A stretch of 64,000 nt of DNA from assembly GCF_910592395.1 (NCBI RefSeq), contig NC_088308.1, forward strand, positions 3,844,001 to 3,908,000. Reading direction: 5' to 3'. Numbering within the stretch: the stretch's first letter is position 1; each line of letters starts with the position of its first letter. Source of the DNA: Lineus longissimus. Taxonomy: Eukaryota > Nemertea > Pilidiophora > Heteronemertea > Lineidae. This document shows positions 23,701 through 33,152 of the stretch, in pieces. Made by a program: the position numbers and the translations under genes. The notes under the pieces are model-generated. The model made no database searches. It was given only the letters and a program-made list of their open reading frames with translations, and was not told the DNA's origin.

Positions 23701-25593
23701 TTTGAATTTTCGCATCCTTACATATCTGATACAACTACCATTGATTGTGACCCAGTTGTGTCTCATTGTTCCATGTTGTGCTAGTGCTGCCTATAAAGCT
23801 CAATGCAGATGAGCAGTTTTGTGACACGGACAAAGCAATGGCAACATGACAGTTGTGGTTGGAATCGGTCATCATGTGAGGGCTCTGGCGCAATCATGAT
23901 TTCAGGTCAGAACAACAGAAATTGCCCGCTTGAATGCAGTGAAAGTCTGATATTATTGTGTTGTTTGGTATTAGATTGTCAAGTTTTTAAAGGCGACTAC
24001 TTATCTTATTTTCCAGCATATGACTCGAAGCCGTTCTATCAACAGTTTTGGTTTCTTATCATCGTGGCGTTGACTGCTGTTATTTTCATCATCGTCATAA
24101 TTGCCGTGTTTCTGGTGTTGGGGAGAAATAAGAAGAAACGAGGTAAGTAGTCTGAAGTTGAAGCAGGTGAGGGCCATCTGTTCTGAGTCTATCACAGGTA
24201 AAATACAGTATATACACTTGGTAAATCATGATAAGGCTGGAAATTTGTTCACCTTTGAAATCAAATTTGTTATTTCAGGGCAGGCCCCAGCTACGATATC
24301 TAATATGATATGAATTGTCTTCTTTTTCAGATAAAAAGAAAGGTTTATCAGCAGCTCAGAGTATTGATGATGGTGGTTTCTCGACATTCGAGTTACGAGC
24401 ATCTCAGAGGTTACCACCGCCGCCTCCAAAAATTAATGGTACTCTTGGGAAGAGTAAAAATAATTATTATAGGTAAGTCAACTGGTTATCATCAACATCA
24501 GCATGTTAACACCTTCAGCGCCGAACCACGTAGATCTAGGTGGCCCAAATCCCCCTCCCCTTTGTGAGCTGGTTGTTTGAGTCTAATGGACTCCATGAAA
24601 GAACTACGCCATCGCCATCTTTAGGGCAAAGTAGGAACTGAAAAGACAAGAAGAGGTCTTTCCAGTTCCTGTCTTGCCCTGAAGATGGCGATGGCGTAGT
24701 CGTTCTGAACTACGCCATCGCCATCTTCAGGGCACGGTTGGAGCTGAAAGGACCGTTTGGTCTTTTCAGTTCCTATCTTGCCCTGAAGATGGCGATGGCG
24801 TAGTTCTTCCATGAAGTCCATGAGACTCCGATAACCTAGCTCAAAGAGGGGAATTTGGGTCACGTAGATCTACGTGGTTCGGCGCTGAAGGTGTTAAGAC
24901 GATTTGTGGCCAAAATTGACTTTGGCTTACTAACTGTGGGCTTCGAACCAGGGACCTCTTGACCACTAGCTGTGAGTCTGGGCCACTAGCCCACTTTGGC
25001 TTCTAATAATCTTGTGAGATATGTTATGTAATGAACTTGTCTGTTTCAGGTCGGGTCCAAAGCTAGGTCCAGCCAGCATCTATTCAGATGATGATTCCAT
25101 AGCTAAGCCACCCATTCCATCTGACAGCAGTAGCTGCACGGAAAAACCAGATGATCTGGACTCTGTCACGGAGACACAGGTATGTGCAAGTTATGGGTAT
25201 GCCTCGGGAGCTGTCTGAAATGTCCCCTTGGAAAAACACTTCATCCCTATTTTATGGTGATAGATAAGGGTAGTGACATAACGTCAATAACTTAATCAAT
25301 TGGGCAGTACGCTATTCTAATACAATTGACACTTTCCATCTCTCTTTCAGGCGAGTGACAGTGAACCAGAATGTGAAAAACCATTAGGTGCTCATGGTGG
25401 ATTCGTCAACCCATACGTGGGGGACTCGATACGAAAATCATGGAAGGAGCAACATCCTTCAAAAGCATATAGCTACACAGACAGTGAGCCTGAATCATAT
25501 ACTCTTAGCATAAACGGCGGCCAGCATTTACACAATATGAACAATCTGGCTGGTTCTAGAGCACCGTTACCCGGATTTTCCTCATTTGTATAG
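1587..25593 (+). CDS. sdk: Sidekick homophilic cell-adhesion receptor (near-complete)
   Basis: Sidekick is a type I membrane adhesion protein of the Ig superfamily. In flies and vertebrates it acts at tricellular junctions and in synaptic layer matching, by homophilic binding through its first Ig domains. I assembled exons with consistent phases and no internal stops: 1587-1844, 2111-2398, 3719-3830, 7208-7434, 7692-7845, 8032-8159, 8415-8531, 8799-8963, 9496-9768, 10084-10233, 11602-11787, 12167-12790, 12992-13653, 15236-15583, 15919-16105, 16314-16610, 16821-17034, 17321-17424, 17653-17723, then either 19478-19706 or 20683-20902, then 21442-21557, 21963-22203, 22567-22866, 23147-23272, 23506-23670, 24017-24142, 24331-24472, 25050-25179, 25351-25593. 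The product is about 2,120 aa plus the signal peptide, close to vertebrate SDK1/SDK2. It has 6 Ig and 13 FN3 domains, a membrane helix, and a tail ending GFSSFV, the characteristic Sidekick PDZ ligand. Edges may be off by a few bases. Confidence 0.95.
2630..3485 (+). mobile_element. Non-autonomous repeat element in sdk intron (tRNA-like B box)
   Basis: The left end has the palindromic AGCTCAGCTGACAAGCTGAG and the right end CAGCTGAGCGCCAGGCCCTT, so the termini are partly inverted. A GTCT microsatellite sits just inside the left end. Inside are a CCACCAGGGGGC motif (2843-2854), a phrase GACCTACTTTTCAAGGTCA that recurs in the element at 13846-15145, and a tRNA B-box-like segment (GGTTCCAATCCC near 3070) followed by a long T run. 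I see no protein-coding capacity. The class is uncertain; it resembles the abundant short elements of mollusc-like genomes. Confidence 0.65.
2686..2720. repeat. (GTCT)n microsatellite
   Basis: About nine uninterrupted GTCT units, at the same relative place as the GTC/GTCC-rich stretch at 13878-13915 in the related element. The short tandem run is probably a built-in part of this element family. Confidence 0.9.
3831..6748. other. sdk intron between the Ig3 half exons, left part
   Basis: Nearly 3 kb of intronic sequence with no recognisable exon or repeat. A 126-codon open frame at 5033-5413 lacks splice signals, domain features or similarity I recognise, and I read it as chance. A palindromic transposon follows at 6749-7110. 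Confidence 0.5.
6749..7110. mobile_element. MITE with about 42-bp inverted ends and TAA target duplication
   Basis: The left end TGCAAGTATCAATTCGTGTC, continuing to the C7 tract and CTCCTCAAGGGTA, is repeated inverted at the right end, with one or two mismatches. TAA flanks both sides (6746-6748 and 7111-7113), which fits the 3-bp TWA duplication of PIF/Harbinger transposons. It is 362 bp, non-coding, and lies 98 bp upstream of the acceptor of the second Ig3 exon. Confidence 0.8.
10234..11601. other. sdk intron inside FN1, nothing recognised
   Basis: About 1.4 kb of AT-rich intron. It has a C-rich stretch near 10512-10542 and no exon, repeat or RNA gene that I can support. Confidence 0.5.
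12009..12060 (-). repeat. tRNA-like (SINE-derived) remnant
   Basis: On the minus strand GGGTTCAAACCC (12012-12023) matches the Pol III B-box consensus, preceded on that strand by TGACCTGCGCAGCACTC as a weak A box. It is too short and unpaired for a functional tRNA, so probably a SINE remnant in an sdk intron. Confidence 0.4.
13846..15145 (+). mobile_element. 1.3-kb non-autonomous element with internal 300-bp tandem repeats
   Basis: The ends are inverted: GGCTCACCGTA at 13849-13859 and TACGGTGAGC at 15130-15139. Inside are about three copies of a roughly 300-bp unit. Successive copies begin near 13930, 14230 and 14530, and share TATGAACTTG, TTTCGGTC, TTGGCCACCAGGGGG and GACCTACTT. Near the right end a B-box-like GAGTTCAAACCCC (about 14870) is followed by a T-rich run, as in the element at 2630. 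There is no coding capacity. It sits in the sdk intron that splits FN6. Confidence 0.75.
17653..17723 (+). other. sdk: sdk exon for the first half of FN10
   Basis: This 71-bp exon (phase 1 to phase 0) reads [20 protein letters not shown] and ends at VSWK, immediately before a GTGAGT donor. It supplies strands A and B of FN10. Two downstream exons, 19478-19706 and 20683-20902, can each complete the domain. Confidence 0.85.
17724..19477. other. sdk intron before the alternative FN10 exons
   Basis: About 1.75 kb, AT-rich, with no further FN3 half-exon that I could find. If the two FN10 exons are alternatively chosen, regulatory sequence is expected here and in 19707-20682, but I cannot point to a specific motif. 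Confidence 0.45.
19478..19706 (+). other. sdk: sdk alternative FN10 second-half exon, version a
   Basis: 229 bp, phase 0 to phase 1. It starts [14 protein letters not shown] and ends in [15 protein letters not shown] followed by a short linker, which is the C-terminal half of an FN3 domain. It has two cysteines (LPSC and LKPC) that are unusual for FN3. The acceptor is CTTAAG and the donor GTAGGA. It can splice in frame from 17723 and into 21442, but not into 20683, where the phase would be wrong. It is probably mutually exclusive with 20683-20902. Confidence 0.75.
19707..20682. other. Spacer between the two alternative FN10 exons
   Basis: I read each AG in this 976-bp stretch for a phase-1 exon of about 70 bp carrying the first half of an FN3 domain (proline-rich start and terminal W). 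None was found: candidates after 19860, 19937, 20414 and 20425 hit stops or do not resemble FN3. This absence supports alternative use of the flanking exons. Confidence 0.6.
20683..20902 (+). other. sdk: sdk alternative FN10 second-half exon, version b
   Basis: 220 bp, phase 0 to phase 1, preceded by an in-frame stop (TAG, which also serves as the acceptor AG). It starts [19 protein letters not shown] and ends [15 protein letters not shown] plus a linker. It occupies the same place in the domain as 19478-19706 (shared DTWNG, G-F-x-L-x-Y, G-x-G-P/A-x-S). I found no FN3 first-half exon between the two, and using both would give a frameshift and half a domain too many. Confidence 0.85.
21442..23670 (+). 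other. sdk: sdk exons for FN11-FN13
   Basis: FN11 is 21442-21557 plus 21963-22203, FN12 is 22567-22866, and FN13 is 23147-23272 plus 23506-23670. FN11 has a strongly basic insert just after VYYWSVPNN, with RRKRR and then SRRKR, both matching the furin consensus R-x-(K/R)-R. FN12 and FN13 look ordinary. With these, the FN3 count is exactly 13, the number typical of the family, if only one of the two FN10 exons is used. Confidence 0.9.
24017..24142 (+). other. sdk: sdk transmembrane exon
   Basis: A 126-bp phase 1 to phase 1 exon. A short juxtamembrane stretch ([11 protein letters not shown]) is followed by about 24 hydrophobic residues beginning [17 protein letters not shown], then a basic stop-transfer run RNKKKR. 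This gives type I topology with the 13 FN3 domains outside the cell. Confidence 0.95.
24510..24893. mobile_element. Foldback MITE with TTAA target sites and double hairpin
   Basis: TTAA flanks both sides (24506-24509 and 24894-24897). The ends CACCTTCAGCGCCGAACCAC are perfect inverted repeats, and imperfect inverted similarity continues inward to make the 384-bp element a foldback. The centre holds four alternating copies of a block containing CTACGCCATCGCCATCTT, two direct and two inverted (near 24603, 24680, 24712 and 24785), forming two adjacent hairpins. The TTAA duplication points to piggyBac-type mobilisation. It is in an intron of the sdk cytoplasmic-tail region. Confidence 0.85.
24915..25010 (-). 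repeat. tRNA-derived SINE fragment or tRNA pseudogene
   Basis: On the minus strand GGTTCGAAGCC (24939-24949) is an exact Pol III B box. About 30 nt upstream on that strand GCTAGTGGCCCAGACTC resembles an A box. No complete cloverleaf can be drawn, so I read it as a SINE or pseudo-tRNA rather than a working gene. Confidence 0.5.
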
Positions 25594-26199
25594 CGAACGT
25601 CCTCCATGTAGTGGATATTTTCAAACTGTGCCAAGTGGTGGAAAAATATGAGGGTCATCTGTTTAGCGTGTATGGATAACTGTTGACGAATTTTCATTTT
25701 AGGGGCATGGGAAGGGGTTAAAGTAAGCAGCATTCGTGCATACGCACTAGATTGATATCGGTGTTTGTATGCGAGTTGTTTGTGCAATGGCTGAGTGTTG
25801 ACAGGGTATTTTTGTTTGTGCGTTCTTGAGGAATTTGGCCACGGATCAGTGATTTACATTACGTTTCTGGAAAGGATTATTTCAGTCAGGGATGCAGGTT
25901 CTTCAGATTTTCGTCCCAAGGATCCAAGAAGTTTCATGTATGTAGGCGGACCTATCAGAGTGAAAATATTCATATAAATGCTAAATGTGTGATTCTGATA
26001 TGAGAAATGACTAACAATCCTAATGTCTTTCAATCATCGACATTGTCTTAGAATTACTTGCACAGCTACTTAATCTCGGATTATCCCGAAATCGTTTGGG
26101 ATGATAATAACCTCCCAGGTACAATTTCTGCATGACATGACATGAATTGATGATGCGTACCACCAGATTTTACGAGCTTACAAAATGGTACAAGTACAT

Positions 26200-26275
26200 G
26201 CAGGACATTGTACAAAGCTAATGTATCATAGTCTGTTGCAGGACATTGTACAAAGCTAATGTATCATAGTCTGTT
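26200..26275. repeat. 38-bp tandem duplication in the sdk 3' UTR
   Basis: Two perfect copies of a 38-bp unit starting GCAGGACATTGTACAAAGCT, at 26200-26237 and 26238-26275, lie immediately before the AATAAA at 26279. The lack of differences suggests a recent event. Confidence 0.9.
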
Positions 26276-26278
26276 TCC

Positions 26279-26284
26279 AATAAA
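26279..26284 (+). terminator. sdk: Candidate sdk polyadenylation signal
   Basis: Canonical AATAAA about 690 bp after the stop codon. Other AT-rich candidates follow, so the true 3' end is not fixed by sequence alone. Confidence 0.4.
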
Positions 26285-27633
26285 GTGAAAAACATGATAT
26301 AAAATGTTCACTTCTTTGAGATTTTGACTTGACCTGATGCTGTGCATCTCTGGGTTTCAGTAGGCTTAGACTTGACTGGAATCACCTACATGTATAGCGG
26401 TATAAATAAGAGAAGCAGAATATGTAAATATTTGTCGAATGTGTTCAGATATCAAAGTAATTGTACAGTTATTGTAAATTATGTTGTTAACTACTTGTAG
26501 AACAATTATATGTTTCTCTTGGGAAGTCTCTTGTTCTTTGCAAAATACAGTAACAACTTTCAATAAGGATACTTTTCAAATGTAAAAAGAGAAGTACCGG
26601 TTAGAACAAGGAAGCTGTTGCTTGTTTCTGATGTTGTGAGTTCATCACTTGATCAAGTACATATGACTTGGGTGGCTATTTCTCCTTTTTCCTCTATGTG
26701 CGCAAGGGAGGGCAATTTTAAAAGATGATTATCATGAAAAAATGGCGGCAGATATTACCGTAGAATTTGAACAGTAACAGTATACCTTCATTGTTGTGAG
26801 GTCCATTTGCAATTAATGATGAAATCTATTTGTTTATAATACAAGGTGATCATAAATGGACACTGCTGACTTATTTGTTATAATCAGTTGACTTCCCTCC
26901 ATTCTCGTAACCATGGTTACCAAGGCCAGTAGCATAATTTTTGTTTCTTGCACATTTTTTGATTGTCAGCGGTATTTTATATGCAAAGCAGAAAGATTAG
27001 CGCTCTTAGCAATGGAACCACATTGGATTTAGCACTGACAGTATCATCATTATGATAAACACATATTTCTTGTGTTACATATCTGTTTAAAAAGCTGACC
27101 TGAGTAAGTGGCTTCAGGATATTTTATTTTAAACAGTTCAAGATATAGATCTAATCTTGATTTTTAGAATTTATTTCGTTTTTTAAGATCTCTTCCATTT
27201 ATGTTGAGTTTTGTATTCATAGAGACCTGCCTGATTAAGTTTTTAATTTCAGGGAGGAGGGCAGGTATACTGTAGAAAGATGAAATTCTATCAAAAACTT
27301 GTGGTTATAATATTCTTGCGTGAATATTTCTAAAACAAGGAGCGAGTTGAAGAATGTCCAAAGTTGTGCTTTAGTGCAATAGTGATCATTGGCAGATTTC
27401 CGTCTAAATGTACAGTATTCAAAATATATGTGAAATTAGCATAGAGGTTTAAAAATCTAAAGAATTCAACGTTAAAAATTATGAAATTAAAAGTCAATGA
27501 ATTCTTCTACTGTTAATAATGATTGTTAAAAACATTGTATATAGAAACTAATGTGTGTGCTGTGGTTGGTCTTCATCCGTATACCAGTAGGTCATTTGTG
27601 TATAATTGTAGTATTTATTAACTTTCTAGTTGA

Positions 27634-27795
27634 CCCTTTAACACCACTGGAAATGTCATTGCTCTTCTTGAAATATTCATCAGAATGACTTTTGAGGACA
27701 GGACATGACACTTTAAAACTTGAATTCGCTGTTTGCGTATTTCTGTACTGATATTTTCAATCAGGGATACAAATTTCACCAGTGGTGTTGAAGGG
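27634..27795. mobile_element. Small TTAA-type MITE
   Basis: CCCTTTAACACCACTGG at 27634-27650 is inverted at 27779-27795 with one mismatch. The flanks are TTGA on the left and TTAA on the right, consistent with a slightly decayed TTAA duplication and the CCC start typical of piggyBac ends. 162 bp, non-coding. Confidence 0.7.
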
Positions 27796-29284
27796 TTAAC
27801 GATAACTTGCATTTCATTAAAAACATTGTTGCCAGGCAAACATTATGTCAATAATCATCAAAATTCATGAAATTTCTTAATGAATGGGAAATTTCAGAAG
27901 ATGTAAATTTTCTTTACCAGTATCTCTCATTCATTGAAATCAGAGAACTTCATGAGATTTCTAACTATTATAAACATAATACTTGTCATGTGAAAATCAT
28001 CTGCATGGTTCGTGTGTATTCAGTAGAAGTTGCTCTTTGCTTTGCCGATACTAACTTGTTAGCGTCAGCAATAATTTATAGGGAGTTTGGCTCGCTTGTA
28101 TATTTTTGGTGTCAAGTTATTTCAGGTTTTGGATTGTACATGTACAGATAAATATTCATACAGTTCTTGGTTGTGATGTGTCTTATTTTATAAAGGACTG
28201 TGAACCTTGAAGTGTTCACAATCTAAAACGTTGGTGAATTTGCTCCTTTTCAATTGGCGACAGACTTAAAGCCGCATTTGCATTTAAATGGTTAAGGTGG
28301 TTGCATTGTTAAAGTTTGTGTTGCAACTGGTATTTGCGAAAGTTCACAAAATTAACTCGTGGAAATTTCAAGGTTCGCTGTAATTAATTGTATACAAATC
28401 AAAGCTCCAATTGAAATGTGCCTTCTGTAATCTGGTTGTAATTTGGTGACCTGAGACTTGGAAATATTAGAATAGTTAGAAGCTGAATGCATCTGGATTC
28501 CAGTGTCTCAGAGGTGGGGTCAGTTCCTTTGATCTTTGTAAACAAGCATTCAGACAAAGATGGGCTGATGCCAGGGTGGGTTGTTTTAGGAATAGAAGTG
28601 TCTGCCAATGACTCCAAACTGATACAAATATGCATCGTGAATCTAAACTGATCAGATGAGGTTGTTCTGTAGTTGACGATGACTGTACCAACTCTATTAT
28701 GTGAACTGGCAATGGTTTCGTACATGTCTTCATTACATATTTTATAAGGTACCGGTAGTTTCCTTTACTTATCCCATTTGTAAATGTTACGAGGAGTTGA
28801 ATGGGGAGAGAGACCTGTCTGGAGTGGCCACAGCATGCTCTAGAATTCACATCGAATGACAAATAACTATAAGCTTTTTACCCCCAGTTTCCTGAATGGA
28901 CTCTGCTGCAAACACTGGATGGAAGAGTCCATAGAGAAATAAGGTTTGAAAGGTTGATAACCAGATCATGATTTGGTTCATTGTTTGATTGAACCTCAAG
29001 ATATGAAATGTTAAAGACGATATTGTCTTGGGTGGACAAAAAATGATGTTCACACGAAAATGTATTTGAAAATATTTGTAAATAATTTTACATTTTTGTA
29101 AAATAAACCAAACATTCCTATCATAATAATTCATCTGGTCTTCATTCAGTTCATGTTTAGGGAATTGATACCAAACTGAAGGTGTTGGTTCTTTCACAAA
29201 ACACCACAGAGGAGGAGCTAAAATAGTAGCTCACATACTGTACTACACTAGCTTGGTCATTTCATGCAAGTTCAAATTACATCA

Positions 29285-29575
29285 TCAACATCAACATCAT
29301 TGCCGGCATTGTGAGCTTGTTGGGTTTTTGCCGGAGGCCTGGATTGCATTATAGGGTACTGTCCACCTCTGTGGAGTCTTTTACCTGCCCTAGTATAGAT
29401 GCTCGGGTACACTGGACCAAAGCTTTTAGTCCTATCTGAAAGACCCTAATTAATTTATCTCACGTTGGGCCTCAATCAGAGTGACACTGACTGAGCCTCA
29501 AACCCACGACTTTCCAATCACAAGTTGGATGCTCCTCAGCTATGCTACTGTATGTGCTTCCCAATGACAAACTTA
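29285..29575 (-). mobile_element. tRNA-derived SINE
   Basis: On the minus strand TAGCATAGCTGAGG (29534-29547) matches the Pol III A box at 11 of 12 positions, and GGGTTTGAGGC (29495-29505) is a B box about 30 nt further on. A non-tRNA body of roughly 200 bp follows. It abuts the 140-bp satellite array. Confidence 0.6.
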
Positions 29576-29707
29576 TCCCAAAATGATCTGCATGGAACTA
29601 ATTTAGTCTACGTGGCTCGTGGAAAACAGACTCTTGATGAAACTGGGGACATCCCACTGAATCTGGAGTGATTGTGACATTGTCTCAAATTTGCAAGGCG
29701 TGCAGAA

Positions 29708-32700
29708 GACATCAACAATTCATGTCACCATAAGGACAATCTCTGTGGTAATGTTCAACCAGCTTGATCTCTGGCAACAAGGGCAGATAGGTCTTCATTG
29801 AATCTGTAGTGTTTGTGACTTTGTCTCTCATATGTTGAAGACATCCTGAAGAGGACATCAACAATAGCCATAAGGACAATCTCTGTGCTAATGTTCAACC
29901 AGCTTGATCTCCAACAACAAGGGCAGATTGGTCTACTTTGAACCTGTAGTGTTTGTGACTTTGTCTCTCATACGTTGAAGACATCCTGAAGAGGACATCA
30001 ACAATAACCATGAGGACAATCTCTGTGCTAATGTTCGAGATGCCTGATCTCCAGCAACATGGGCAGATTGGTCTTCTTTGAACCTGTAGTGTTTGTGACT
30101 TTGTCTCTCATATGTTGAAGACATCCTGAAGAGGACATCAACAATAGCCATAAGGACAGTCTCTGTGCTAATGTTCGACAAGCTTGATCTCCAGCAACAA
30201 GGGCAGATTGGTCTACTTTGAACCTGTAGTGTTTGTGACTTTGTCTCTCATACGTTGAAGACATCCTGAAGAGGACATCAACAATAACCATAACGACAAT
30301 CTCTGTGCTAATGTTCAACTAGTTTGATCTCCAGCAACAAGGGCAGATTGGTCTACATCGAACCTGTGGTGTTTGTGACTTTGTCTCTCATATGTTGAAG
30401 ACATCCTGAAGAGAACATCAACAATAACCATAAGGACAATCTCTGTGCTAATGTTGAACCAGCTTGATCTCCAGCAACAAGGGCAGAATGGTCTACATTG
30501 AATCTGTAGTGATTGTGACTTTGTCTCTCATACGTTAAAGACATCCTGAAGAGGACACCAACAATAGCCATGAGGACAATCTCTGTGCTAATGTTCAACT
30601 AGCTTGACCTCCAGCAACAAGGACAGACTGGTCTACTTTGAACCTGTAGTGTTTGTTACTTCGTCTCTCATATGTGAAGACATCCTGAAGAGGACATCAA
30701 CAATAGCCATAAGGACAATCTCTGTGCTAATGTTCGACAAGCTTGATCTCCAGCAACAAGGGCAGATTGGTCTACATGAACCTGTAGCGTTTGTGACTTT
30801 GTCTCTCATATGTTGAAGACATCCTGAAGAGGACATCAACAATAACCATATGGACAATCTCTGTGCTAATGTTCGACAAGCTTGATCTCCAGCAACAAGG
30901 GCAGATTGGTCTACATGAACCTGTAGCGTTTGTGACTTTGTCTCTCATACGTTGAAGACATCCTGAAGAGGACATCAACAATAGCCATAAGGACAATCTC
31001 TGTGCTAATGTTCAACTAGCTTGATCTCCAGCAACAAGGGCAGAATGGTCTACATTGAATCTGTAGTGATTGTGACTTTGTCTCTCAAATGTTGAAGACA
31101 TCCTGAAGAGGACATCAACAATAACCATAAGGACAGTATCTGTGCTAATGTTGAACTAGCTTGATCTCCAGCAACAAGGGCAGAATGGTCTTCATTGAAT
31201 CTGTAGTGATTGTGACTTTGTCTCTCATATGTTGAAGACATCCTGAAGAGGACATCAACAATAGCCATATGGACAATCTCTGTGCTAATGTTCAACCAGC
31301 TTGATCTCCAACAACAAGGGCAGATTGGTCTACATTGAATCTGTAGTGATTGTGACTTTGTCTCTCATATGTTGAAGACATCCTGAAGAGGACATCAACA
31401 ATAGCCATAAGGACAATCTCTGTGCTAATGTTCAACCAGCTTGATCTCTGGCAACAAGGGCAGAATGGTCTACTTTGAAACTGTAGTGTTTGTGACTTTG
31501 TCTCTCATACGTTGAAGACATCCTGAAGAGGACATCAACAATAACCATAATGACAATCTCTGTGCTAATGTTCAACAAGCTTGATCTCCAACAACAAGGG
31601 CAGGTTGGCCTTCATTGAATCTGTAGTGTTTGTGACTTTGTCTCCCATACGTTGAAGACATCCTGAAGAAGACATCAACAATAACCATAATGACAATCTC
31701 TGTGCTAATGTTCAACAAGCTTGATCTCCAACAACAAGGGCAGGTTGGCCTTCATTGAATCTGTAGTGATTGTGACTTTGTCTCCCATACGTTGAAGACC
31801 TCCTGAAGAGGAAATCAACAATCACCATAAGGACAATCTCTGTGCTAATGTTCAACAAGCTTAATCTCCAGCAACGAGTGCAGAATGGTCTACTTTGAAC
31901 CTGTAGTGTTTGTGACTTTGTCTCTCATATGTTGAAGCCATCCTGAAGAGGACATCAACAATCACCATAAGGACAATCTCTGTGCTAATGTTCGACAAGC
32001 TTGATCTCCAGCAACAAGGGCAGATTGATCTACTTTGAATCTGTAGTGTTTGTGACATTGTCTCTCATACGTTGAAGACATCCTGAAGAGGACATCAACA
32101 TTAACCATGAGGACATTCTCTGTGCTAATGTTCAACCAGCTTGATCTCCAGCAACAAGGGCAGAAAGGGTCTTCATTGAATTTGTAGTGTTTGTGACTTT
32201 GTCTCTCATATGTTGAAGACATCCTGAAGAGGACATCAACAATAGCCATAAGGACAATATCTGTGCTAATGTTCAACTAGCTTGATCTCCAACAACAAGG
32301 GCAGATTGGTCTACATTGAATCTGTAGTGTTTGTGACTTTGTCTCTCATACGTTGAAGACCTCCTGAAGAGGACATCAATAATAACCATAATGACAATCT
32401 CTGTGCTAATGTTCGACAAGCTTGATCTCCAGCAATAAGGGCAGAATGGTCTACATTGAACCTGTGGTGTTTGTGACTTTGTCTCTCGTATGTTGAAGAC
32501 CTCCTGAAGAGGACATCAACAATAACTATGAAGACAATCTCTGTGCTAATGTTCAACAAGCTTGATCTCCAGCAACAAGGGCAGAATGGTCTACTTTGAA
32601 CCTGTAGTGTTTGTGACATTGTCTCTCATACGTTGAAGACATCCTGAAGAGGACATCAACAATAGCCATAAGGACAATCTCTGTGCTAATGTTCAACCAG

Positions 32701-32795
32701 CTTGATCTCCAGCAACAAGGGCAGAATGGTCTTCTTTGAACCTGTAAACTAGCTTGATCTCCAGCAGCAAGGACAGAATGGTCTACATGTACATA
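29708..32795. repeat. 140-bp satellite array, about 22 copies
   Basis: The phrase CTGTGCTAATGTT recurs every 140 bp (29744, 29884, 30024, 30164 and so on to about 32685), with two or three 1-bp register shifts. Units also share GACTTTGTCTCTCATA, GAAGACATCCTGAAGAGGAC and CTTGATCTCCAGCAACAAGG. Divergence between units is roughly 5-10 percent, and two neighbouring units near 31567 and 31707 are almost identical, so local homogenisation is recent. The unit is not a multiple of 3. The array lies between the converging 3' ends of sdk and COPS3 and stops less than 100 bp from the COPS3 polyadenylation signal. Confidence 0.97.
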
Positions 32796-32858
32796 TGCAT
32801 GAAAGTAGCATCTGTAGGAAAGGACTGACAAGACAGGATGTTATAAATCAGATTGCAT

Positions 32859-32864
32859 TTTATT
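32859..32864 (-). terminator. COPS3: Candidate COPS3 polyadenylation signal
   Basis: AATAAA on the minus strand, about 290 bp beyond the COPS3 stop codon and just before the satellite array. It gives a short, plausible 3' UTR (33152 down to about 32840). Confidence 0.55.
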
Positions 32865-33152
32865 TTACTGGCACAGACACTTGTACCAATAACCTCAGAC
32901 ATTTACAGAGTAGTATCACCTCTTACAGGCTACACATGTATAATGATGTAAAACTCTCTTAATTTATTCATGTCAGTCGTAATGAATGATCACCTCGGTC
33001 CTTGTGAATGATCACCTCCAAAAGATGATGGAGCCCAGTATGCACATTAAGTCCAACGATAAGATACAGCACAGTCTTTGTTCTGGTCCTCCTCATGCGA
33101 GTTTGCACTAATGTTTCACCAGTCGAACACAAAGAGGAAGAATGTTCTGGTC

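Larger units (their letters stand above)
24331..25593 (+). other. sdk: sdk cytoplasmic tail exons and PDZ ligand
   Basis: Exons 24331-24472, 25050-25179 and 25351-25593 encode the intracellular tail. It has a lysine-rich start, a proline run (LPPPPPK), two acidic serine clusters (SIYSDDDS and TDSEPES) and the C-terminus GFSSFV followed by TAG at 25591-25593. In vertebrate Sidekicks this C-terminus binds MAGI-type PDZ scaffolds (family knowledge), so synaptic or junctional anchoring is probably conserved. Confidence 0.93.
25594..29280. other. sdk 3' UTR and AT-rich intergenic DNA
   Basis: After the sdk stop codon there is no coding signal on either strand. The likely 3' UTR runs at least to an AATAAA at 26279-26284. 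The rest is AT-rich and holds only a short tandem duplication and one small transposon, listed separately. Confidence 0.6.

Noticed and set aside
24915..25010. Functional tRNA gene on the minus strand
   Set aside because: The B box is perfect, but no acceptor or anticodon stems pair. It is better read as a SINE or pseudo-tRNA.
29933..32831. Many minus-strand open frames of 65-108 codons with similar peptides (for example containing VDVLFRMSSTYERQ)
   Set aside because: They are the 140-bp satellite read in changing frames. The period is not a multiple of three, so no frame continues, and there is no start, splice or stop organisation.
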